A stretch of 36,154 nt of DNA from Clostridiales bacterium. GTDB taxonomy: Bacteria; Bacillota; Clostridia; Oscillospirales; Oscillospiraceae. The position numbers and the translations under genes are program-made. Where the stretch lies: NCBI GenBank assembly GCA_004555655.1, contig SFHJ01000017.1:1-36154 (forward strand), in the 5' to 3' direction. The notes under the pieces were generated by a model. It did not search any database and was not told where the DNA came from. It saw only the letters and a program-made list of their open reading frames with translations. Shown in pieces: positions 1-6,954 of this stretch (position 1 is its first letter; the number at the start of each line of letters is the position of its first letter).

Positions 1-226
1 CGGAGCGTGGGTTATCTCCCAAGTTCCGAGCCTTGCTCTCTATGTTTTGATATGCACCTACGGACAGAATAATCCAACGATACCGGGTTCTTTACAACGC
101 AAAATGAACTGTTTCCTGTAGTCAAAAGTCCAACGATAGCAATGAATTTCCCGCTTTAGAGGTCAGTAGATGAATGGGTGCATTTCCAAATGAAAAAGTC
201 TTGGTATAACGGCGGTTTCCCGCATA
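1..226. other. left edge, no recognised gene
   Basis: AT-richer than the rest of the window. Short open frames reach the edge on both strands but none has a convincing start, ribosome site or recognisable product. The 10-mer TCCAACGATA occurs twice (73-82 and 129-138). It could be the end of a mobile element or the tail of a gene outside the window; I cannot tell which. Confidence 0.3.
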
Positions 227-270
227 AAAATAACGAACCGACAGTCGATAATTGTATCAACTGTCGGTTC
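227..270 (-). terminator. intrinsic terminator of tRNA-Pro
   Basis: A perfect 11-bp stem (235-245 with 260-270) with a 14-nt loop lies just past the tRNA 3' end on the minus strand and is followed by a T-rich tract (TTATTTTTA) on that strand. Confidence 0.8.
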
Positions 271-275
271 AGTTA

Positions 276-352
276 TGGTCCGAGTGACTGGATTCGAACC
301 AGCGGCCTCTTGAACCCCATTCAAGCGCGATACCAAACTTCGCCACACCCGG
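276..352 (-). tRNA. tRNA-Pro (anticodon GGG)
   Basis: A 77-nt cloverleaf with encoded CCA reads on the minus strand. The acceptor arms CCGGGTG and CACTCGG pair with one G-T. The D stem is GCGA/TCGC. The anticodon arm CTTGA-ATGGGGT-TCAAG gives anticodon GGG, which reads CCC and CCU proline codons. The T loop carries GGTTCGAATCC. A promoter lies upstream and a hairpin terminator immediately downstream, so it is transcribed alone. Confidence 0.96.
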
Positions 353-374
353 ATATGCTCTTTTCAGCCCGATT

Positions 375-403
375 ATAATAGCACACCTCATTACGAAATG
401 CAA
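375..403 (-). promoter_or_regulatory. promoter of tRNA-Pro
   Basis: On the minus strand, -35 TTGCAT (398-403), a 17-bp spacer, and -10 TATTAT (375-380) preceded by TGC (extended -10). The tRNA-Arg promoter has the same design. Confidence 0.7.
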
Positions 404-435
404 GCATTATTTTTTTCTCTTGGCACATTTCTCCT

Positions 436-459
436 GTGGCCGCCGGCAGCGGCGGCCAC
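436..459. terminator. GC-rich hairpin after the thioesterase gene
   Basis: A 9-bp perfect stem, GTGGCCGCC with GGCGGCCAC, and a 6-nt loop sit just past the thioesterase stop codon on the minus strand. No T tract follows, so terminator function is doubtful; it could instead protect the mRNA 3' end. Confidence 0.45.
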
Positions 460-465
460 GGCTGT

Positions 466-888
466 TCAGCCCTCTTTGGCGGCAAGTGCGCGCAGCGCGA
501 GGTCAAAATCCGGGAACTGCCGCCGCAGCATGATCGGCATACCGGTCCTGTCGGTAAAGCAGTGCGTGGACGTACCGGTCAGCACCACGTCTGCCGTCTT
601 CACATTTGTCATCGTATAGCCAATGACGAGCCGCACGCCGCGGAATTCTTCCACTTGTATATGGATGCTGACCTCGTCGTCAAAGGTGGTCGGATGTTTA
701 TACTGGCAATCGAGCGCGATGACGGGCGAGATGATGCCGTCCCGTTCCAGCCGGGCATAGCCGTAACCGATCTGCTCCAAAAAATCGACACGCGCCTCTT
801 CCATCCATTTGATGTAGTTGGCGTGGTGCGTCACGCCCATCTTGTCCGTTTCGTGGTAATGCACCTTGTGAATATAGTCATGTATCAT
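466..888 (-). CDS. YbgC/FadM-family acyl-CoA thioesterase
   Basis: 140 aa, the usual length of a single hotdog-fold 4HBT domain. The N-terminal motif YHETDKMGVTHHANYIKWME is the YbgC-type active-site region: the Asp in ETDKMG is the expected catalytic residue, and HHANY forms the substrate loop. Family members hydrolyse acyl-CoA thioesters in the cytosol; the exact acyl chain cannot be read from sequence. The start codon overlaps the stop of the upstream TetR gene by 4 nt (ATGA), so the two are translationally coupled and the regulator probably controls the thioesterase. A GC-rich hairpin follows the stop codon. Confidence 0.9.
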   Translation of the reverse strand: MIHDYIHKVHYHETDKMGVTHHANYIKWMEEARVDFLEQIGYGYARLERDGIISPVIALDCQYKHPTTFDDEVSIHIQVEEFRGVRLVIGYTMTNVKTADVVLTGTSTHCFTDRTGMPIMLRRQFPDFDLALRALAAKEG

Positions 889-1457
889 GGCAGATCAAAC
901 TCCCGGTCGATGTTGTAACGAAGATGCTCCAAGGCCTGCTCGCCATAGACAAGTTCGCCTGTGTCAAACAGAAATACAGTGCCGAAGATGAGCGCGCGCA
1001 CGAGCTGCAGCTTTCGCTGCTGCGTCTGCGCATCCATGCCAGATACGGAAAAAAAGGCCCGCTCCAACTGCTGGCTGCGGCTGGACAGCTGCCCGCGCTT
1101 TTTGTGGTAGATGTTATCAAATTCCTCATCCTTGAGCATAAGAACCGCACGGAAGCAGGGATTTTCCATCAAAAACCGCACATATGCCACGCTCACAGCG
1201 ACGATCTGCTGACGCAGGCTTTCGCCGCACGCGGCCAACACCTGCTCCTGCCGCGCTGCCCACTGCTCGTTCACGTGGTCGATGATCGCCGCAATGAACT
1301 CGCGCTTGTCCTTAAAATGCTTGTATGGCGCGGCGCAGGAGACATGGCACGCCTGCGCCACGCGCCGCACGGAAAACTCTGTCGCGCCGTGCGCGCTGAT
1401 CTCATCGATTCCGGCCAGAATCAGCGCCTGCCGCGTTCCGCTTCCCTTTGCTGCCAT
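885..1457 (-). CDS. TetR/AcrR-family transcriptional regulator
   Basis: 190 aa. Residues ~8-55 form the TetR helix-turn-helix (RRVAQACHVSCAAPYKHFKD), with the usual Tyr/Phe-Lys end of the recognition helix. The C-terminal half is a divergent helical ligand-binding domain in which no ligand can be predicted. The ATG at 1457 has a GGAGG 8 nt upstream. It is first in a two-gene unit with the thioesterase (4-nt overlap) and divergent from the small gene at 1587, with the two promoters back to back. By family precedent it represses its own operon, possibly in response to an acyl compound; that part is inference. Confidence 0.9.
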   Translation of the reverse strand: MAAKGSGTRQALILAGIDEISAHGATEFSVRRVAQACHVSCAAPYKHFKDKREFIAAIIDHVNEQWAARQEQVLAACGESLRQQIVAVSVAYVRFLMENPCFRAVLMLKDEEFDNIYHKKRGQLSSRSQQLERAFFSVSGMDAQTQQRKLQLVRALIFGTVFLFDTGELVYGEQALEHLRYNIDREFDLP

Positions 1458-1486
1458 GCCATCTGCCTCCTTCCGCAGTTTTTATG

Positions 1487-1515
1487 ATTATACACGGATT
1501 TCTGAAAAATTGCAA
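1487..1515 (-). promoter_or_regulatory. promoter of the TetR-thioesterase unit
   Basis: Minus-strand -35 TTGCAA (1510-1515), 17-bp spacer, perfect -10 TATAAT (1487-1492). Its -35 lies 12 bp from the divergent -35 at 1528, so one bound repressor could affect both. Confidence 0.7.
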
Positions 1516-1527
1516 CGAGGCGTATAT

Positions 1528-1556
1528 TTGACAAAGCTGCTTTCATCTGCTATGAT
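1528..1556 (+). promoter_or_regulatory. promoter of the small basic protein gene
   Basis: Perfect -35 TTGACA (1528-1533), 17-bp spacer and -10 TATGAT (1551-1556), followed by a GAAAGGAG ribosome site (1571-1578) before the ATG at 1587. Confidence 0.85.
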
Positions 1557-1586
1557 GCAGCTATCTCACCGAAAGGAGCCTGTTTC

Positions 1587-1775
1587 ATGGAAAAATTTGT
1601 CCCATTTGAGAAGCTTTCCAAGAAAAAACAGCGCGAACTGAACGCGCGCAAACGCGGCAGCTGGAACGGTGTCCGGCCGGTCAGCCGCAAAATTGAAAAC
1701 GCGAAGGCCTATGACAGACAAAAGGCGCGGAAATGGGGTGAAGACTCCCACGACCGCGTCTTTTGTTTTGTTTGA
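1587..1775 (+). CDS. small basic hypothetical protein
   Basis: 62 aa. It is very rich in Lys and Arg over residues 8-50, with the core KKKQRELNARKRGSWNGVRP, and ends with a hydrophobic/aromatic tail (RVFCFV). No membrane segment or known domain is visible. It has its own consensus promoter and strong ribosome site, so it is a real gene rather than a chance frame. I recall similar short Lys/Arg-rich proteins in related Clostridia, but no function. The charge suggests nucleic-acid or ribosome contact, which is inference only. Its stop codon lies inside the -35 box of the next gene. Confidence 0.75.
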   Translation: MEKFVPFEKLSKKKQRELNARKRGSWNGVRPVSRKIENAKAYDRQKARKWGEDSHDRVFCFV

Positions 1776-1800
1776 CAGCGCCGCCTGCTTCCCATATAAT
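1772..1800 (+). promoter_or_regulatory. promoter of the SpoU-family methylase gene
   Basis: Exact sigma-A consensus: TTGACA (1772-1777), 17-bp spacer, TATAAT (1795-1800). The -35 hexamer overlaps the stop codon (1773-1775) of the preceding gene. Confidence 0.9.
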
Positions 1801-1826
1801 AGCCTTACTGCAAAGGAGGCCGCGCC

Positions 1827-2660
1827 ATGCCGAACGTCATTGCAATCACCGATTTTTCCGCGCCCGAGCTGGACGCGTTCGCCCGTCTGACCGAGCGAGA
1901 GCTTCTGCACTGCTGCGAGCCGGGTGACGGTCTGTTCATTGCCGAGAGCCCGAACGTAATCCTGCGCGCGCTGGACGCGGGCTATGAGCCGGTATCGCTG
2001 CTCATGGAGCGAAAGCACATTGCGGGCCAGGCCAGGCAGGTCGTCGCGCGCTGCGGCGATATCCCGCTCTTTACCGCCGAGCTCCCCGTGCTCACGCAGC
2101 TCACAGGTTTTCAGCTCACGCGCGGCGTACTGTGCGCCATGCGCCGCAGGCCTCTTCTTCCAGCCGAAGACGTCTGCAAACACGCACGCCGCATTGCCGT
2201 GCTCGAGGATATCATGAACCCTACAAATCTCGGCGCGATCTTCCGCTCGGCGGCTGCGCTGGGCATGGACGCGGTGCTGCTCACGCCTGCGTGCTGCGAT
2301 CCATTATACCGCCGCGCCGTTCGCGTGAGTATGGGCACGGTGTTCCAGATCCCGTGGGCGTATCTCGGCAGCGAGCCGGCCGACTGGCCGCACCCGGGGC
2401 TTGAACGCCTGCGCGCGCTGGGCTTTCAGACCGCCGCGATGGCGCTGTGCGACGACTCTGTCTCGATTGAAGATCCCCGCCTCATGCAGGTGGAGAAACT
2501 CGCCATTGTTCTCGGCACCGAGGGAGACGGGCTTTGCGCGCGCACCATCGCCGACTGCGACTACACCGTGAAAATCCCCATGTCGCACGGCGTGGACTCG
2601 TTAAATGTCGCCGCCGCCAGCGCCGTGGCGTTCTACCAACTCGCCGTGAAGCGCGCCTGA
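1827..2660 (+). CDS. TrmH/SpoU-family RNA 2'-O-methyltransferase
   Basis: 277 aa. An N-terminal substrate-binding region (~1-110) is followed by a SPOUT domain with all three SpoU motifs: NPTNLGAIFRSA (motif 1, catalytic Arg), LAIVLGTEGDGL (motif 2) and IPMSHGVDSLNVAAASAVAFY (motif 3). Enzymes of this family transfer methyl from SAM to a ribose 2'-OH of rRNA or tRNA in the cytosol, using the trefoil-knot SAM site. The target nucleotide cannot be assigned from sequence. The start is fixed by AAAGGAGG upstream of the ATG. It has its own consensus promoter and a 23-nt gap to the TfoX-domain gene, with which it forms an operon. Confidence 0.92.
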   Translation: MPNVIAITDFSAPELDAFARLTERELLHCCEPGDGLFIAESPNVILRALDAGYEPVSLLMERKHIAGQARQVVARCGDIPLFTAELPVLTQLTGFQLTRGVLCAMRRRPLLPAEDVCKHARRIAVLEDIMNPTNLGAIFRSAAALGMDAVLLTPACCDPLYRRAVRVSMGTVFQIPWAYLGSEPADWPHPGLERLRALGFQTAAMALCDDSVSIEDPRLMQVEKLAIVLGTEGDGLCARTIADCDYTVKIPMSHGVDSLNVAAASAVAFYQLAVKRA

Positions 2661-2683
2661 GTACACCGCAAAAAGGAGAATAT

Positions 2684-3004
2684 ATGTCTACATCTGTTTC
2701 CTACATTCAGTTTGTCTGCGACCAGCTGCAGGACTTCCCTGCGGTGCGCTGTCGCAAGATGTTCGGCGAGTACATGGTGTATGTGAATGACAAGCCCGTG
2801 CTGCTCGTCTGTGACGACACAGTTTTCGTCAAGATTCTGCCCGAGCTTGAGCCGCTCATGCAGCGCGCCGAACGCGGCCTTCCCTACCCCGAGGCAAAGG
2901 AGCACTACATTCTGGACATTGAAAACCGCGAACTTACCCGCGCGGTCATCGAGGTGCTCGAGCGTGTCACGCCGCTGCCCAAACCGCGCAGGAAAACGCA
3001 ATAG
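2684..3004 (+). CDS. TfoX N-terminal domain protein
   Basis: 106 aa from the ATG at 2684, chosen because AAAAAGGAGA lies just upstream; a longer in-frame extension into the previous gene has no ribosome site. The sequence (VRCRKMFGEYMVYVNDKPVLL, then FVKILPELEPLMQRAER) matches the TfoX/Sxy N-terminal fold. In gamma-proteobacteria that domain belongs to a competence regulator; stand-alone versions in Clostridia have no established role. It is probably cytosolic and cotranscribed with the methylase upstream. A bidirectional terminator follows. Confidence 0.85.
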   Translation: MSTSVSYIQFVCDQLQDFPAVRCRKMFGEYMVYVNDKPVLLVCDDTVFVKILPELEPLMQRAERGLPYPEAKEHYILDIENRELTRAVIEVLERVTPLPKPRRKTQ

Positions 3005-3005
3005 A

Positions 3006-3034
3006 AATTCCCGCCGGCAGTGCCGGCGGGAATT
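3006..3034. terminator. bidirectional terminator between convergent genes
   Basis: Perfect 13-bp stem (3006-3018 with 3022-3034) and a 3-nt loop, flanked by short T-rich stretches on both sides. It lies between the TfoX-domain gene (+) and the hypothetical gene (-). Confidence 0.8.
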
Positions 3035-3038
3035 CTGT

Positions 3039-3308
3039 TTATCCGGTTTGTGCTTCCAGCCAGCTTCGCAGCTGCGCGCGGCCTTCCTCGCTCAGCGGGA
3101 ACACCGCCTCGCCCTCGATCTGGCTTTTTTCGTAGCAGCAAAGCCCATGCCAATACTCGGCGCGAATGGAGCTGGCCGCAAAATCCACCTCCTTCGGCGT
3201 TTTCATCGTGATCTGCGGCGTGATCTTGAAGCGTAGCAGCCCAAGACTTCCGGTAAAGACGTTGTTATTTTCAAAGCTGTGCAGCACGGGCAGGAAAAGC
3301 TCCTCCAT
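3039..3308 (-). CDS. hypothetical protein downstream of pepF
   Basis: 89 aa from the ATG at 3308, which shares one base with the pepF stop (TGATG); a GTG one codon earlier is also possible. It is soluble and mixed alpha/beta in appearance, with a cluster of aromatic residues and two adjacent cysteines (AEYWHGLCCYEKSQ, ~50-63). I do not recognise a family. The tight overlap implies translational coupling with the peptidase, so it is likely made in proportion to PepF. No catalytic motif is visible. Confidence 0.75.
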   Translation of the reverse strand: MEELFLPVLHSFENNNVFTGSLGLLRFKITPQITMKTPKEVDFAASSIRAEYWHGLCCYEKSQIEGEAVFPLSEEGRAQLRSWLEAQTG

Positions 3309-5104
3309 CACTGCATCAGCTGCTCCATCTCATCAAGCAGCTCGCCGAAGAGCGAAAGCGCCGCGTTCACAGGCTCCGCCGTGGTCATGTCAACGCCCGC
3401 GTCCTTGAGAAGGTCGATGGGCGTCTTGCTGCAGCCGCCGGAGAGGAAGCCGAGGTACTTGTCAACTGCGGGCTTGCCCTCTTTGAGAATCTTTCTTGAA
3501 AGCGCAATGGCCGCCGCGTAGCCAGTGGCGTACTGGAAGACGTAGTAGTTGCGGTAGAAGTGCGGAATGCGCGCCCACTCGAGCGCGATCTGGTCGTCCT
3601 GCACCACGTCAGGGCCATAGTAGAGCGTGTTCAGCTTGCGGTATTCCTCGCAGATAACGTCGGCCGTCAGCGTGGTGCCCTGCTGGTTGAGCGTAGCGAT
3701 GCGCAGCTCGAACTCGGCGAACATCGTCTGGCGGTAGAGCGTGCCCTTGAACTGGTCAAGGAAGTGGTTGATGAGATATGCCCGCTGGCGCTTGTCGGTC
3801 GTCTTGCCGAGCAGGTATTCCATCAGCAGCGCCTCATTGCAGGTCGACGCGACCTCCGCCACAAAGATCACATATTCGGAATAGACGGTGGGCTGTGTCT
3901 TTGTGGACAGGTACGAATGGATGGCGTGGCCCATCTCATGGGCAAGGGTAAACTGGCTGTCCAGCGTTCCGCTGTAGTTGAGCAGTACATACGGATGCAC
4001 CACCGTACCGGCAGAATACGCACCCGAGCGCTTACCGACGTTCTCGTAGACGTCAATCCAGCGGTTATCAAACCCTTCCTTCAGGATCTTGATATAGTCC
4101 TCGCCCATGCACGAAAGTGCATCCACTACGGTCTTCTTCGCGTCTTCAAACTCGATGTGCGTGTCGGCGTCGGCCACGAGCGGCGTGTACATATCGTACA
4201 TCCGCAGTTCGTCCACGCCCAGCACTTTCTTGCGCAGCGCGACGTAGCGGTACATCTTGTCCATGTTCTGGTGCACAGCCTCGATCAGATTGTGGTACAC
4301 ACTCGTCGGTACCTCATTTGCAAAAAGCGACGCATCCAGCGGCGCGGGGAATTTCCGTGCGTCGGCATAGAACTGCAGCTGCTTGACCTGTGCGCTGAGA
4401 AGCCCTGCGCAGGTGTTGCGGAACTGGTCATAGGCCGCGTAGTACGACTCATATGCGTTTTTGCGCAGCACGCGGTCGCTGCTTTCCAGACACGGGATAT
4501 AGCTCGACTGCGTGATGGTGTGCTTCTCCCCGTTTGCATCCTCTGCCGGCTGGAACCTGAGGTCGGCATTGTCAAAGACGGTGTAAATATCCGACGGCGA
4601 CGACGCCATCTCGCCCGTCGCAGCCAGCAGCTTTTCCTCCGTAGCCGAAAGCACATGTTCGCGCCGCGCGCGAATACGCGTCAAATGGCGGCGGTAGAGC
4701 GCAAGCGCGGGCTCGTCACGGTAGAATTCCTCCATCTTCTCATCGGAAATGGACAGCAATTCCGGCGTCTCAAAGCTGACGCTCTGACTGCACGCAACAT
4801 AGACCTTCATAAACTGGCCGACAAGGCCCTGATAATACGAGTTGCCGGTGTCCTGGTCGCTGCGGCGCATCGCATAGTTTGCCAGCTTGTCAATCAGGCC
4901 GGAAGCCGTATCGCCCAGCTGCAGATACGCCAGCAGATCAGCCGCCGACTGCGAGATTTTTCCGGCAAAGCCTGCCAGCTCCCCTCCCACCTTTTTCAGC
5001 TGCTGCAGGTCCTGCTGCCACAGCTCGTCATTTGCATACAAATCCTCCAACGCCCACTGATCCTTGACGGGCACTTCGCTGCGTAACGGTGTTTTCTTCG
5101 CCAT
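3308..5104 (-). CDS. pepF: oligoendopeptidase F (M3 zinc metallopeptidase)
   Basis: 598 aa, the usual PepF length. The zinc-binding HExxH motif is HEMGH at residues 389-393, in the M3-typical context FTLAHEMGHAIHS, and a downstream Glu-containing helix (EVASTCNEALLMEYLL) supplies the third ligand. A PepF N-terminal domain precedes it. The enzyme cleaves short oligopeptides in the cytosol, completing breakdown of imported or proteolysis-derived peptides. There is no signal peptide. The start codon follows ACAGGAG, and a good promoter lies upstream. It is divergent from the EamA exporter gene. Confidence 0.97.
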   Translation of the reverse strand: MAKKTPLRSEVPVKDQWALEDLYANDELWQQDLQQLKKVGGELAGFAGKISQSAADLLAYLQLGDTASGLIDKLANYAMRRSDQDTGNSYYQGLVGQFMKVYVACSQSVSFETPELLSISDEKMEEFYRDEPALALYRRHLTRIRARREHVLSATEEKLLAATGEMASSPSDIYTVFDNADLRFQPAEDANGEKHTITQSSYIPCLESSDRVLRKNAYESYYAAYDQFRNTCAGLLSAQVKQLQFYADARKFPAPLDASLFANEVPTSVYHNLIEAVHQNMDKMYRYVALRKKVLGVDELRMYDMYTPLVADADTHIEFEDAKKTVVDALSCMGEDYIKILKEGFDNRWIDVYENVGKRSGAYSAGTVVHPYVLLNYSGTLDSQFTLAHEMGHAIHSYLSTKTQPTVYSEYVIFVAEVASTCNEALLMEYLLGKTTDKRQRAYLINHFLDQFKGTLYRQTMFAEFELRIATLNQQGTTLTADVICEEYRKLNTLYYGPDVVQDDQIALEWARIPHFYRNYYVFQYATGYAAAIALSRKILKEGKPAVDKYLGFLSGGCSKTPIDLLKDAGVDMTTAEPVNAALSLFGELLDEMEQLMQ

Positions 5105-5141
5105 GATATCACTCCTGTTGTTACTTATTTGGTTTTTCTCT

Positions 5142-5170
5142 ATTTTATCACATCTGCATGCACTTCACAA
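5142..5170 (-). promoter_or_regulatory. promoter of pepF
   Basis: Minus-strand -35 TTGTGA (5165-5170), 17-bp spacer, -10 TAAAAT (5142-5147). Confidence 0.7.
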
Positions 5171-5185
5171 GCGGCGGTTTTTGCA

Positions 5186-5214
5186 TTGACAAAGCGCGGC
5201 TTTCGTGGTACGCT
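5186..5214 (+). promoter_or_regulatory. promoter of the EamA transporter gene
   Basis: Perfect -35 TTGACA (5186-5191), 17-bp spacer, weaker -10 TACGCT (5209-5214). It is divergent from the pepF promoter, with only 15 bp between the two -35 boxes. Confidence 0.65.
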
Positions 5215-5252
5215 ACCCGAGACAAATTTCTCCATTCTCCGAGGATACCATC

Positions 5253-6149
5253 ATGAAACAACAGACAAAAGGCTGCCTGACGCTTCTGCTGACGGCAATG
5301 ATCTGGGGCGCGGCCTTCGTCGCGCAGAGTGAAAGCATGCAGTATATCGGCCCGTTCACCATGCAGGCCACACGTTTTTTCCTGGCCGGGCTCGTGCTGC
5401 TGCCCGTTATTTTCTTCTGTGACAAGCGCGGCTTCACGCAGAACCGCCCCGTGACGCGCGAAGAAAAAAAGCGTCAGCTTCTCTCCGGCATCGTCTGCGG
5501 CCTGTTCTTGTTTGGCGGCAGCTCGCTGCAGCAGCTTGGCCTGCTGCATACCACGGTCGGAAAATCCGGCTTTATCACAGCGCTCTATATCATCCTTGTG
5601 CCGCTTGTGGGGCTGTTTCTGAAAAAGCGCGTGGGGCTGAACGTCTGGTGCGGCGTGGCGCTTTCGCTTGTGGGGCTGTACTTTCTGTGCATGCGCGGCG
5701 CGGCGGCGCTGAATCCCGGCGATCTTCTGACGTTCGGCTGCGCCGTTTTCTTCACGTTTCACATCGTCTATATCGATTCCGTCTGCGGCGCGCTTGACGG
5801 CGTTCGCCTGTCGTGCATCCAGTTTTTCACCTGCTCAACCATTTCCGCAGTCCTCATGTTCGCGCTGGAAGCGCCCACGTGGCAATCCATCGCCGCATGC
5901 TGGCTGCCCATCGGCTATGCGGGTATTCTCTCGGGCGGCGCCGGCTATACGCTGCAGATCATCGGCCAGCGCAACACGCCGCCGGTGCTGGCCAGCATCA
6001 TCATGAGTCTCGAGTCAGTCTTTGCCGCTCTCTTCGGGTGGCTGCTGATCGGGCAGGCGCTCTCGGGCTGGGAGCTTCTTGGCTGCGCGCTCATGTTTGC
6101 CGCCATTATTCTGGCCCAGCTGCCGGGAAAACGGACGGTCAATCCTTGA
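5253..6149 (+). CDS. EamA-family (DMT) transporter
   Basis: 298 aa from the ATG at 5253; upstream in-frame starts lie in the promoter region and are rejected. Ten hydrophobic segments are visible as two repeated EamA halves. The first begins LTLLLTAMIWGAAFVAQSES, the family's WG-x-x-F signature; the second half contains GYTLQIIGQRNTPPVLASII and SLESVFAALFGWLLIGQ. It is an inner-membrane drug/metabolite transporter of the RhaT/YdcZ-like superfamily, probably an exporter of a small metabolite or amino acid; the substrate cannot be read from sequence. It is a single-gene unit ending at a multi-hairpin terminator region. Confidence 0.93.
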   Translation: MKQQTKGCLTLLLTAMIWGAAFVAQSESMQYIGPFTMQATRFFLAGLVLLPVIFFCDKRGFTQNRPVTREEKKRQLLSGIVCGLFLFGGSSLQQLGLLHTTVGKSGFITALYIILVPLVGLFLKKRVGLNVWCGVALSLVGLYFLCMRGAAALNPGDLLTFGCAVFFTFHIVYIDSVCGALDGVRLSCIQFFTCSTISAVLMFALEAPTWQSIAACWLPIGYAGILSGGAGYTLQIIGQRNTPPVLASIIMSLESVFAALFGWLLIGQALSGWELLGCALMFAAIILAQLPGKRTVNP

Positions 6150-6169
6150 CGCTGCAGCATATCATAGTC

Positions 6170-6277
6170 AAAAACTTCATGCGCAGTATTGCACACCACG
6201 ATCATGGGCAAAAGCCAGAGCGCATGAAGTTTTTGCGCATCATTTTCGGTTGCCCCGAAGGGGGGAGAAAATGGCGC
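6170..6277. repeat. tandem palindromes after the EamA gene
   Basis: A perfect 15-bp inverted repeat (6170-6184 with 6220-6234) encloses 35 nt. It is followed directly by an imperfect palindrome (6235-6247 with 6267-6277) around a CCCC-GAA-GGGG core. No T tract follows either, so simple termination is not their role. They could be REP-like intergenic elements or 3'-UTR structure. Confidence 0.6.
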
Positions 6278-6285
6278 ATCTTGTA

Positions 6286-6342
6286 TTTTGCTATGCTTTT
6301 GCATAGCAAAAAATCATCCATCGGACGATGGATGATTTTTTT
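6286..6342. terminator. double bidirectional terminator
   Basis: The first hairpin pairs 6286-6296 with 6301-6311 (11 bp). The second pairs 6308-6323 with 6326-6341 (16 bp, loop GA) and is flanked by A and T runs, so it works on both strands. The two share bases 6308-6311 and compete. They separate the EamA gene (+) from the ferredoxin gene (-). Confidence 0.85.
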
Positions 6343-6353
6343 ATGTACTTCGG

Positions 6354-6740
6354 TTACTTTTCCACAATCTCGAGGATCTCCATGGGGCAAGCCTTTGCGC
6401 AGATGCCGCAGGCGATGCACTTTGAAGACGTGGGCGCATCCTCAGCCTTGACCAGCACGCCGAACGGGCACGCCTCCTTGCACTTACCGCAGCCGGTGCA
6501 GAGCTTCTTGTTGATCATGTAAACACCCTTGGCATTCTGCGTGATGGCGCCGAACTCGCACGCCTGTGCGCACTTGCCGCACTGCACGCACACCATGGGC
6601 TTGACATTGCCGTTGCGCTCGGTGATGCGGATGCACGCCTTATCCTGATGGAATTCCTTATAAAAAGCGGTGGAGCAGGCTCGCACGCACTCGAGACAGG
6701 CCATGCACTGTGCGCCCTTCTTGACAGTCAGCTTCTTCAT
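6354..6740 (-). CDS. four-cluster [4Fe-4S] ferredoxin
   Basis: 128 aa with four CxxCxxCxxxC motifs: C12/15/18/22, C51/54/57/61, C81/84/87/91 and C108/111/114/118. Each can contribute to one [4Fe-4S] cluster, in the style of HycB/CooF/DmsB-type electron-transfer subunits. There is no twin-arginine or Sec signal, so it is cytosolic. No partner oxidoreductase gene is adjacent, which is unusual for this subunit type, so the electron donor and acceptor are unknown. The start follows AAAAGGAGT and a recognisable promoter; the gene is a single-gene unit. Confidence 0.92.
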   Translation of the reverse strand: MKKLTVKKGAQCMACLECVRACSTAFYKEFHQDKACIRITERNGNVKPMVCVQCGKCAQACEFGAITQNAKGVYMINKKLCTGCGKCKEACPFGVLVKAEDAPTSSKCIACGICAKACPMEILEIVEK

Positions 6741-6772
6741 GGAACGACTCCTTTTACTGTTATTCTGATGAT

Positions 6773-6801
6773 ATTATACAGGTCTTCGCCGGAATAATCA
6801 A
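6773..6801 (-). promoter_or_regulatory. promoter of the four-cluster ferredoxin gene
   Basis: Minus-strand -35 TTGATT (6796-6801), 17-bp spacer, perfect -10 TATAAT (6773-6778). Confidence 0.75.
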
Positions 6802-6954
6802 TACGCACGGCGCGTTTTTTCAAAATTTGACAATGCCTTCCTGTCCTGCCAGCGATTGCCTCTGCGCGTGCGCATAGCACCGCCCATTTTACAGATACTA
6901 CGAAAGGAACGATCCCGGCTTTGCCGTGGTCTGCTTACAATAGGAGGAATTCAG

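Noticed and set aside
12..140. group II intron or transposase remnant at the left edge
   Set aside because: No intron domain V hairpin, reverse transcriptase or transposase motif could be found in any frame.
2534..2683. N-terminal extension of the TfoX-domain protein into the methylase gene
   Set aside because: No ribosome site at the earlier start; a strong one precedes the ATG at 2684 and matches domain length.
3560..5086. 508-aa open frame antisense to pepF
   Set aside because: High GC content produces long open antisense frames; the sequence is rich in His, Arg and Val, has no ribosome site and lies opposite a clear M3 peptidase.
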